A DNA stretch of 11,129 bases from Colivivens sp964537205 (GTDB lineage: Bacteria > Bacteroidota > Bacteroidia > Bacteroidales > Bacteroidaceae), in NCBI GenBank assembly GCA_964537205.1, contig CAZHZH010000086.1, forward strand, positions 1 through 11,129. The letters are read 5' to 3'. Below the pieces are notes generated by a model. That model saw only the letters and a list, made by a program, of their open reading frames with translations. It ran no database searches and had not been told where the DNA came from. This document shows, in pieces, positions 1-5,639 of this stretch. The position numbers and the translations under genes were made by a program. The number at the start of each line of letters is the position of its first letter. The first letter of the stretch is position 1.

Positions 1-2
1 CA

Positions 3-839
3 TACAGGGGCAACAGGAGCAGCACGTCAAACCATCGCAAAGCCATTGAAGAGCGGGGATTCACTACTGCCAACGGATTCAAGACAGTTGACATAATGGA
101 CGAGGAGGGATCAATGGAAATTCCAGTGCAGGATTCCAAATGGATAAAGCACGACATAGTAGGTACCCATTTGGCAAATTATGACTTCATGATCAACCTG
201 GCACATTTCAAAGGGCATGCCATGGGAGGATTCGGCGGCGTTCTGAAAAACCAGTCCATTGGCGTAGCCTCACGAAGCGGGAAGTCTTACATACACTCGG
301 CTGGAAAAAGTATGACCAACCCGTGGGGCAACAGCGACCAGGATTCATTCCTTGAGTCGATGGCCGCAGCCGCACAGGCCGTACACGATTATTTCGAAGG
401 CAACGTGATCTACATCGACGTAATGAACAACCTCAGCGTTGATTGCGACTGCGACGGATCGCCGTCAGCTCCGCAGATGAAAGATGTCGGCATTCTTGCA
501 AGTACAGATCCAGTGGCACTCGACAAGGCATGTCTCGACATTGTGTTCAATCACCAAGATACAGATGGAGACAACGCCACTCCGCTCCAAAACCGCATCA
601 CATCACTCCACGGGACACACATCGTGGAGTATGCCGAGCAGATAGGACTTGGAACACAAAGCTACAACCTTATCGACTTGGACCAGCAGACGGGTATATC
701 GGGAGTTCCTGAAAACGATGCGCGCCTATACAATGTTTATGATGCAAGCGGGGTGAAAGTACTCAGTATGAGTCATGATCTGAAAGCCCTTGCACCCGGA
801 TTGTACATCATCAACGGCAAAAAGACTGTAATTAAATAA
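3..839 (+). CDS. DUF362 domain protein with C-terminal sorting-like tail (5' partial)
   Basis: An open frame enters from the left edge and gives 278 visible residues; the true start is outside, because the codons before the ATG at 96 continue the family sequence (YRGNRSST near the edge). The family signatures seen are DIVGTHLANYDFMINLAHFKGHAMGGFGGVLKN (written in pieces: NLAHFKGHAMGGFGG at about residues 65-79), the CDCDG pair of cysteines at 148 and 150, and GILASTDPVALDKA just after. DUF362 proteins are often linked to ferredoxin modules and presumed redox functions, but their reaction is unknown to me. This copy ends without a ferredoxin domain. It has instead a short tail with LYNVYDASGVKV and APGLYIINGKKTVIK, which resembles type IX secretion sorting tails of Bacteroidetes, so export is inferred. 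It converges with the minus-strand peptide cluster, 43 bp away. Confidence 0.85.
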   Translation, partial: YRGNRSSTSNHRKAIEERGFTTANGFKTVDIMDEEGSMEIPVQDSKWIKHDIVGTHLANYDFMINLAHFKGHAMGGFGGVLKNQSIGVASRSGKSYIHSAGKSMTNPWGNSDQDSFLESMAAAAQAVHDYFEGNVIYIDVMNNLSVDCDCDGSPSAPQMKDVGILASTDPVALDKACLDIVFNHQDTDGDNATPLQNRITSLHGTHIVEYAEQIGLGTQSYNLIDLDQQTGISGVPENDARLYNVYDASGVKVLSMSHDLKALAPGLYIINGKKTVIK

Positions 840-860
840 CCTTACGCCGTGTCATAAGGT
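839..860 (-). terminator. possible terminator hairpin between convergent genes
   Basis: ACCTTA (839-844) can pair with TAAGGT (855-860) around a 10-nt loop, in the short gap between the DUF362 gene and the minus-strand cluster. Read on the minus strand, the stem is followed by an A/T-rich run (TATTTAATT), which fits a weak terminator for the cluster. On the plus strand no T run follows. The stem is only 6 bp, so this is a weak call. Confidence 0.25.
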
Positions 861-882
861 ACGTCCACTACTCGCACTCGTC

Positions 883-1494
883 TTATGATTTTATGCGTAT
901 GGCCTCAACCGGACAATTCTCAAAGCAATTGCCACATTGCAGGCAGTTGTTCTGACGTATCTTGAACGGCTCTCCCTCATCGATGGCACCCTCAGGACAG
1001 ACACTCTCGCAGGTGCCGCAACCGATGCAGTCGTCACCAATCTCATATCCTTTCGGCTCCAAGCGTGCATTGCCCATGGTGAAGTAATAGCGGAGAATCG
1101 GATGTACTCCGAGGTTGAAGTATTCGATTGTGGCATCCTTGATTACATAGATGACACCTATCGAACGTGTGTCACCCGGATAGACATTAATAAGGTATGG
1201 CTGTTCCTCGAATATCTTGTCCTTCCATTTTTCCTGCTCATCGGCCTTCCTCACCTTTCCAGACAAACGGATCATCTCTTTGTACTTGGTCAGACCTTCC
1301 ATCTGGACGTAACCGCTTGTCTCCAACTGGCGGGCGAAACTCTTGCCGCGCGCCGTATAGAAATAGATAGAGTCAGGTTCGAAATGTATGGCACTCACAC
1401 ACCTCACCTGCGGATGGTTGTGCGCGTCCACTGTCGCCACATGCAGTATGCCCACCCACTCCAGTTTTTTAAGGCATAGTTCTTTTGTAATTGT
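883..1494 (-). CDS. PPOX-like flavin-fold protein fused to 2x[4Fe-4S] ferredoxin (start lost in gap)
   Basis: There are 203 visible residues. The N-terminal part (about 1-145) looks like a pyridoxamine 5'-phosphate oxidase-type split barrel: it opens with KELCLKKLEWVGILHVATVD, then has QVRCVSAIHFEPDSIYFYTA and KSFARQLE, as in small FMN-binding proteins. The C-terminal part is a bacterial-type two-cluster ferredoxin with CIGCGTCESVCPEGAI (Cys 156, 159, 162, 166) and CLQCGNCFENCPVEAI (Cys 184, 187, 190, 194). The visible part begins about where such proteins begin, so only a few codons and the start should lie in the N run. A frame running on into the radical SAM gene exists only through the N placeholder, so I treat this as a separate gene. 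It is last in the cluster. Inferred role: electron transfer to the radical SAM enzyme, or a second redox step on the peptide. Confidence 0.85.
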   Translation of the reverse strand, partial: TITKELCLKKLEWVGILHVATVDAHNHPQVRCVSAIHFEPDSIYFYTARGKSFARQLETSGYVQMEGLTKYKEMIRLSGKVRKADEQEKWKDKIFEEQPYLINVYPGDTRSIGVIYVIKDATIEYFNLGVHPILRYYFTMGNARLEPKGYEIGDDCIGCGTCESVCPEGAIDEGEPFKIRQNNCLQCGNCFENCPVEAIRIKS

Positions 1495-1594
1495 NNNNNN
1501 NNNNNNNNNNNNNNNNNNNNNNNNNNNNNNNNNNNNNNNNNNNNNNNNNNNNNNNNNNNNNNNNNNNNNNNNNNNNNNNNNNNNNNNNNNNNNN
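1495..1594. other. assembly gap (100 N) across radical SAM / PPOX gene junction
   Basis: Exactly 100 N, the usual placeholder for a gap of unknown size. The 3' end of the radical SAM gene (its last SPASM cysteine is expected just here) and the start of the PPOX-ferredoxin gene should lie in it. Frames on the two sides line up only because of the chosen N length. Confidence 0.95.
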
Positions 1595-2595
1595 GGATCG
1601 GGAGCGTACATAGAGCCGTAATAACCGGCTGCCACTGCCGGGCATCCGCGACAAAAGCGCAACAACTCGCATTTGCCGCATTTCTCAAAATTCTCGTACA
1701 CGCGGTACTTGTCCATTTCACTACCAGTGAAAAGGTCGTATAAGTCATCTGTCAGCGCATTACCCACCTTGCTCTCCATACGGCGACAAGCGTAGCAAGC
1801 TCCATCACTCAGGATCGTAAAATGTCCGCCACCACAATTACACCCGTCGTACACGATGTCATCATCAGGATAGTCGGCGGGGTCAAACAATCCGCGCTCA
1901 TACTTGAACAATGTCCACAAATGATCCTTCAGACTGAAATACGTGTCCGAGTCCTTGTATTGTCCGAACTTGTCCCAACACTGTTCCATCATCTGGTGAT
2001 ACTCTTCCGGTGAGCAGCAAGTGTCCCGACTGTCACTGTCTGGACAATAGCGCGCAAAAGCGAACACATCGGCATGGTGTTCGACGACAACATCAATCAG
2101 CAATGGAATCTCCTTATAATTCCACCGGCTGACTGTCGCCATAATTGCAACAGCCACCCCAGCCCGCCTGATTATCGGTATAGACTCTAATGTCTCTTTG
2201 AAACTACCCCGCCGCCTTATACGGTCATGAGTCGCCTCAAGCCCGTCGAGCGACAACTGGTACTGGTGACACCCACAGTCGTGCAATCGCCGGCACACTT
2301 CGTCATTAAGGTGGAAGGGATTGCCGAGAATGGTGAACGGGATACCGCGCCGTCCCAGTATTTCCGCAAGTGTCCAAAACTGAGGGTGCAGTATTGGGTC
2401 ACCGCCAGTAATGTACAAGTAAGGCTTGCATTCCCCCTTGCGCCCGAAGGTTTCGATATTGTCGAGTACACGAAGCATGTCGACCACTGGCATTTGTCTG
2501 AATTTGGCATGCGAGCCAAGGGCATAGATATAACAGTGCTTGCAACGTTGGTCGCAAGCCTCTGTTATATGCCATTGAAAAGAGAAATACTCCAT
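1595..2595 (-). CDS. radical SAM/SPASM peptide-modifying enzyme, ACGX-type (3' end lost in gap)
   Basis: There are 333 visible residues. The start is taken at the ATG at 2595 (MEYFSFQWHITEACDQRCKHC); an in-frame TTG four codons upstream is possible but less likely. The radical SAM cluster motif is CxxxCxxC (Cys 14, 18, 21), followed by a GGDP motif (64-67) that fits the SAM-binding GGE site, and by QLSLDG (113-118). The C-terminal part carries auxiliary-cluster cysteines of SPASM type: C252, C254, DGACYAC (267, 270), CGKC (306, 309), and FCRGCP (315, 318). Related proteins, as I recall, end soon after MYAPD with a DPQCW-like stretch, which would lie in the gap. SPASM enzymes install crosslinks or epimerise or oxidise ribosomal peptides. 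The gene lies 84 bp downstream of the ACGAGEKPS repeat peptide, its likely substrate. The family assignment is strong; the exact ACGX label is from memory. Confidence 0.9.
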
Positions 2596-2679
2596 GTCGC
2601 TTCGCAAGTATTGGAACGCGTCTCAGCGTCATCCTTTCATCGGGCAGCTAAGGTTTGCACGATTGTTCTCTTCACTGAT

Positions 2680-3014
2680 TTACTTTTTCTCACCTGCTCC
2701 GCATGCTGACGGTTTCTCACCTGCTCCGCATGCTGACGGTTTCTCACCTGCTCCGCANNNNNNNNNNNNNNNNNNNNNNNNNNNNNNNNNNNNNNNNNNN
2801 NNNNNNNNNNNNNNNNNNNNNNNNNNNNNNNNNNNNNNNNNNNNNNNNNNNNNNNNNCTGACGGTTTCTCACCTGCTCCGCACGCTGACGGTTTCTCACC
2901 TGCTCCGCATGCTGACGGTTTCTCACCTGCTCCGCATGCTGATGGTTTCTCACCTGCTCCGCACGCTGAACCTCCATTCTTTTCCATCTTTACTGAAAAT
3001 AAATTTCTTAGCAT
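2680..3014 (-). CDS. ACGX-repeat precursor peptide (RiPP precursor), interrupted by assembly gap
   Basis: From the ATG at 3014 the frame reads MLRNLFSVKMEKNGGS and then four perfect nine-residue units ACGAGEKPS before the N run. On the other side of the gap the same register continues as CGAGEKPS, ACGAGEKPS, ACGAGEKK and a TAA stop at 2682-2680. At least seven units are visible, so the peptide has at least about 78 residues. Each unit holds one Cys. A second in-frame ATG at 2987 (MEKNGGS) would leave a leader of only seven residues before the repeats. The two sides appear to be in different frames only because the 100-N spacer does not fit the 27-nt period (2+27n bases are needed). There is no signal peptide and no GG-type leader of usual length. 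The gene lies 42 bp after the MDR gene and 84 bp before the radical SAM gene, which points to its role as substrate. The product is unknown. Confidence 0.85.
2688..2966 (-). repeat. 27-bp in-frame tandem repeat array (9-residue ACGAGEKPS unit)
   Basis: On the plus strand the unit begins CTGACGGTTTCTCACCTGCT and ends CCGCATG or CCGCACG. Units are nearly identical at DNA level; the only differences seen are synonymous (GCG or GCA for Ala, CCA or CCG for Pro), so the array looks recently amplified. Four units lie at 2859-2966, and two full or nearly full units plus a final variant one (EKK end) lie at 2680-2757. The repeat collapse probably caused the assembly gap, so copy number is unknown. Confidence 0.95.
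2758..2857. other. assembly gap (100 N) inside the peptide repeat array
   Basis: Exactly 100 N. The flanks need 2+27n missing bases to keep both the repeat period and the reading frame, and 100 is not of that form, so the length is a placeholder. Confidence 0.95.
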
Positions 3015-3056
3015 CGTTGATTTAAATTTAAAGGGTTAATAATATGTTTATAAAAA

Positions 3057-4019
3057 TCATTCCATATCAAGAATAATCTTGCCTCCGGCTCCGCCTTTCT
3101 CCAACAATGTATGCGCCTGTACAATGTCGTCGAGCTTGAACACCTTATTATATAAAGGAGTAATATGCTTCTTGGCAATGAGACCGAAAATCTCATCCAT
3201 TATCGCCTGTGTGGGGTAATTGCTGTAGAAGCTTGACAGGAACACGCCATTGGGTATGTACTTGATGGGCTCGAAACGCTCAACCGTCATAACGTTGCCC
3301 AACACGCCCGTATCGCACACATATCCTGGGCGGCCGACCGTAAACAAACTATCACGTAAAGTCTTTGGACCTATCAGTTCCAAGAGCTTGTCCGGCGTTG
3401 CAGACAATTGCGCCTCGCTCAGTCTTCCGTCGTCTACAATACAATGATCCGCTCCGATAGTCCTCAACTTGTCAAACGATTGCTCTCGCCGACAAACGGC
3501 AATCACCGTTGCCCCCATCGCCTTGCCCAATTGTATGGCGGCTTGTCCCACCGTACTCGTAGCTCCACGAATCAGCAACGTATCACCTTCCTTAACCAAC
3601 AACGACTGGCTGAGCGAGCCATACGCGGTAAAATATGTTTCAGGTATGGCGGCGAGTTCCGTCCAATCCAAGTCGACATCCGCCTTGAACACATGGTCGC
3701 GAGGCAAAAGGGCGTACTCCTCATAGCTGCCGTTGAACGAGCGTCCCATACCGCCCATCAAAGCCACCACACGGTCGCCTTTATGCAAATCCGTGTCCGA
3801 CGGGTCAGCCACCTCACCCGCACATTCAATGCCGGGAACGATTGGAGTGTTTATGTAGTCTTCGTCCGCCTCGTACATTCGCAGCAACGCCTCCGAATGG
3901 TTCAATCCCGCGGCATGCACTTTGACTAAAACCCAACCGCACCTTACTTCCGGCACTGGGATTTCGGTAACATGCAAGTCCTCAGCTTTCATGCAACCAT
4001 CTATAACAATTGCTCTCAT
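3057..4019 (-). CDS. zinc-independent MDR oxidoreductase (quinone oxidoreductase-like)
   Basis: This 320-residue protein has the length of the medium-chain dehydrogenase/reductase family. The N-terminal catalytic domain shows VLVKVHAAGLNHSEALLR (30-47) and PIVPGIECAGEV (59-70). The Rossmann domain has the nucleotide-binding motif GATSTVGQAAIQLG (152-165), with GATVIAVCRRE after it, which suggests NADP(H). There is no catalytic-zinc GICGTD-type cysteine and no four-Cys structural zinc loop, so it belongs with the quinone oxidoreductase-like, zinc-free members. The ATG at 4019 gives the family N-terminus MRAIVIDG; a longer frame back to 4187 has no homology-like sequence and runs over a promoter. 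It lies 42 bp upstream of the repeat peptide on the same strand, so it may share its transcript. Whether it acts on the peptide is unknown; it could be a housekeeping reductase. Confidence 0.88.
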   Translation of the reverse strand: MRAIVIDGCMKAEDLHVTEIPVPEVRCGWVLVKVHAAGLNHSEALLRMYEADEDYINTPIVPGIECAGEVADPSDTDLHKGDRVVALMGGMGRSFNGSYEEYALLPRDHVFKADVDLDWTELAAIPETYFTAYGSLSQSLLVKEGDTLLIRGATSTVGQAAIQLGKAMGATVIAVCRREQSFDKLRTIGADHCIVDDGRLSEAQLSATPDKLLELIGPKTLRDSLFTVGRPGYVCDTGVLGNVMTVERFEPIKYIPNGVFLSSFYSNYPTQAIMDEIFGLIAKKHITPLYNKVFKLDDIVQAHTLLEKGGAGGKIILDME

Positions 4020-4043
4020 TTTGCGTCTATCTATTATCAAATG

Positions 4044-4075
4044 CAAATATAAATAAAATATTTTATTTGTACGAA
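4044..4075 (-). promoter_or_regulatory. Bacteroidetes-type promoter for the MDR/peptide cluster
   Basis: On the minus strand TATATTTG (4051-4044) matches the -7 consensus TAnnTTTG perfectly. TTCG (4075-4072) sits 20 nt upstream in the place of the -33 TTTG element. The predicted transcript would start some 17-20 nt before the MDR start codon. No comparably good promoter is seen between the MDR and peptide genes, so this one may drive all four genes. Confidence 0.5.
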
Positions 4076-4141
4076 CATCATCAATATTTTTTTCGACGCA
4101 CTTGAAAAAGGCGCGCAATTGTAAGAAATCATCAATGAATG

Positions 4142-4172
4142 TTGTCATACTCAAAAAAGTTTTATAACTTTG
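4142..4172 (+). promoter_or_regulatory. Bacteroidetes-type promoter upstream of mini-gene
   Basis: TTG (4142-4144) and TAACTTTG (4165-4172) are spaced by 20 nt, a good match to the TTTG-N19/20-TAnnTTTG consensus of the main Bacteroidetes sigma factor. Transcription would start near 4179, about 28 nt before the ATG of the small frame at 4207. Confidence 0.55.
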
Positions 4173-4206
4173 CATTGTAAACCACAATCAAAATTCCTCC
4201 AAGATT

Positions 4207-4278
4207 ATGCAGGCAATGCAGAAGTCCGTGAAGGGAGCAAGGGAGTGGTTGGTCATTTATGGATTAGGCGTTTGCTAA
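4207..4278 (+). CDS. possible 23-codon small ORF or leader peptide
   Basis: ATG to TAA encodes MQAMQKSVKGAREWLVIYGLGVC in two parts: a basic N-terminal half and a hydrophobic end (WLVIYGLGVC). It is preceded at a sensible distance by a good Bacteroidetes promoter, and its stop codon lies in a terminator-like hairpin. That arrangement suggests either a tiny independent gene, a short non-coding RNA of about 110 nt, or a leader peptide controlling readthrough to the lipoprotein operon. I do not recognise the peptide. It is too short for coding statistics, so the coding call is weak, while the promoter-plus-terminator layout is more solid. Confidence 0.35.
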   Translation: MQAMQKSVKGAREWLVIYGLGVC

Positions 4279-4292
4279 CGCTTTTGTTCTTG
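4266..4292 (+). terminator. intrinsic terminator-like hairpin after the mini-gene
   Basis: GCGTT (4268-4272) pairs with AACGC (4277-4281) around a TGCT tetraloop. The stem extends by a G-T wobble and an A-T pair, and TTTTGTTCTT follows. The stop codon of the 23-codon frame lies in the loop and 3' arm, so ribosomes translating it would affect the fold. Confidence 0.5.
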
Positions 4293-4477
4293 ACACTTGG
4301 AAACTTCGCAAAATTTCATCTCAGTCAGGAATGAGGCAACAGCGGATGTCCATTGGTATGTATATGATACCACAATCAGCGTACACATTATTATATTGTG
4401 TATTTGTGGATTTTACATACAGGCGTGGGCTTCTGTGTTGCTCGTTCAACTGAGATGGGCAATGCGAAGGCCTCCGA

Positions 4478-4515
4478 GTGTGGGACGGGCAATGGTAAAG
4501 ATCCCACGCATTTTT
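4478..4515 (+). terminator. second terminator-like hairpin in the lipoprotein leader
   Basis: GTGTGGGA (4478-4485) pairs with TCCCACGC (4502-4509) with one wobble, over a 16-nt loop, and ATTTTT follows. It lies about 80 bp before the lipoprotein start. A GGGCAATG word occurs twice nearby (from 4457 and from 4487), which hints at a structured RNA. It could be an attenuator, a terminator of a short upstream RNA, or chance. Confidence 0.35.
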
Positions 4516-4596
4516 CATATACAGACATACGTACAATCAATAATCTATTAAAAATCGTCCGTGCAGGGATCCATGGACACATCTTTTATTAAAACT

Positions 4597-5619
4597 ATGA
4601 ATAAAACTTTTTCCATGCTGGTCTTACTTATGCTGGCAATGTTCACTTTCACCGCATGCAGTAACGATGATGACGACAATGACAATGACGGTCAAAATGA
4701 CAAAAAAATAGAAGCGTTGATGACAACCCCGCCAACAAGTTTTGGATGGTCCGGCGATTCCATTAACGGCGTTCTTTACTACTATCCGGAGCAAAATGTC
4801 AGTGAGGCAAGACAAAGGCTTTTGACAAGGGCTTCTGACGATGACTATGATGACGACGACTACGATGATGATGATGATGATGTCAACGTACAGATATTCT
4901 GCGCATACCACATGAGCGGAGGAAAAGTAGCAGATGCCATAGGATGTTGGCGTTTTGAAGATAAGGCGACTGCGAAACTGTACTATGATATGATAAAGTC
5001 TGGAGCATTTTTCGATGACGATGATGACGGCGATGACGACGACGATTACACCACAATGGTTGAGCAGAGCCTCTTTCAAGTGCTTAAGGAGAATGTGAAA
5101 ATTAGCGACGACGGACAAACCGTGTATTTTCCACAGAACAATATTCCATCGGACTTTAGTAAAAGTGAACTCGCCAAATGCGTGCAAGTGTGGATGGCAA
5201 TTATTGGCGATGGATCGGAACTTGCCGGTGACTACGACTTGACTCATTTTGTCGGCAGCGATGATGAACTGTTGTTCGGTGGTACAATAGACGATAACGG
5301 CAATTACCAAAGCAATACACTCAATGACAAGGACAACTTGACCTATTGCTCCATTGTAGGTTTAGAAAAAGTCAGTATCACAAAACTTAGTGCGTCATCC
5401 ATGCGAGTAACATTGCAATTCAGTTCTACTGAATATGCCAGAGGGTTCTATTCACATTCAATCCTCGACGGCGACGCTCCAGAAGACCATCCTGACGATA
5501 CTCTAAGTGGAACTACTATCAATGAAGTCGTCACATGGTATGACTTTAACAGGGCGATACGGATTGCGGACATTCGTTACAATATGCCACTGTTCTTCTT
5601 TATGGGATTTGATTATTAA
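4597..5619 (+). CDS. Asp-rich, probably surface-exposed lipoprotein
   Basis: This 340-residue protein starts at the ATG at 4597 (MNKTFSMLVLLMLAMFTFTAC); a longer frame from 4561 begins with a non-ATG codon and adds no signal-peptide sense. It has a basic start, a hydrophobic core and a lipobox ending in FTAC, with Cys21 as the lipidation site. Straight after comes SNDDDDNDND, much like the acidic lipoprotein export signal (Ser-Asp-rich) that sends Bacteroidetes lipoproteins to the outer face of the outer membrane. Two further almost pure Asp tracts lie at residues 81-95 and 140-150, encoded by mixed GAT/GAC. The rest is a soluble-looking domain with no family I recognise. The Asp tracts could bind Ca2+ or other cations; that is inference. 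It is first of three exported-protein genes, with 20 bp to the next. Confidence 0.8.
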   Translation: MNKTFSMLVLLMLAMFTFTACSNDDDDNDNDGQNDKKIEALMTTPPTSFGWSGDSINGVLYYYPEQNVSEARQRLLTRASDDDYDDDDYDDDDDDVNVQIFCAYHMSGGKVADAIGCWRFEDKATAKLYYDMIKSGAFFDDDDDGDDDDDYTTMVEQSLFQVLKENVKISDDGQTVYFPQNNIPSDFSKSELAKCVQVWMAIIGDGSELAGDYDLTHFVGSDDELLFGGTIDDNGNYQSNTLNDKDNLTYCSIVGLEKVSITKLSASSMRVTLQFSSTEYARGFYSHSILDGDAPEDHPDDTLSGTTINEVVTWYDFNRAIRIADIRYNMPLFFFMGFDY

Positions 5620-5639
5620 TCTTGAAACAGTTTTTTAAT

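Larger units (their letters stand above)
4020..4596. other. 577-bp intergenic region with divergent promoters and two hairpins
   Basis: No conserved gene is seen here. It separates the minus-strand MDR/peptide cluster from the plus-strand envelope operon. It holds a minus-strand promoter, a plus-strand promoter followed by a 23-codon frame and terminator-like hairpin, and a second hairpin with a T run. I found no convincing TAnnTTTG promoter directly before the lipoprotein gene at 4597, so that operon may be read from the promoter at 4142-4172 through the hairpins, or from a non-consensus promoter. Confidence 0.6.

Noticed and set aside
883..2607. A single 574-codon radical SAM-flavin-ferredoxin fusion protein starting at a TTG
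   Set aside because: It exists only by reading through a 100-N placeholder, and both parts look like complete separate proteins missing only their adjoining ends.
2217..2709. Long plus- and minus-strand frames within the radical SAM gene
   Set aside because: They are antisense or shifted shadows of a gene with clear motifs.
2688..2966. CRISPR-like array of 27-bp repeats
   Set aside because: The repeats are directly joined with no spacers, keep a reading frame, and vary only at synonymous sites, so they are coding tandem repeats.
4020..4187. A 56-residue N-terminal extension of the MDR protein
   Set aside because: It lacks family sequence, is Lys/Phe/Leu-rich from AT-rich DNA, and covers the likely promoter; ATG 4019 gives the usual N-terminus.
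4297..4592. Overlapping frames of 60-85 codons before the lipoprotein gene on both strands
   Set aside because: They start at weak or non-ATG codons, resemble no protein I know, and compete with each other in the same AT-rich leader.
4624..5310. A 228-codon minus-strand frame rich in Ile and Val, as if membrane-spanning
   Set aside because: The Ile/Val runs are the antisense of the GAT/GAC Asp tracts of the lipoprotein, so it is a shadow.
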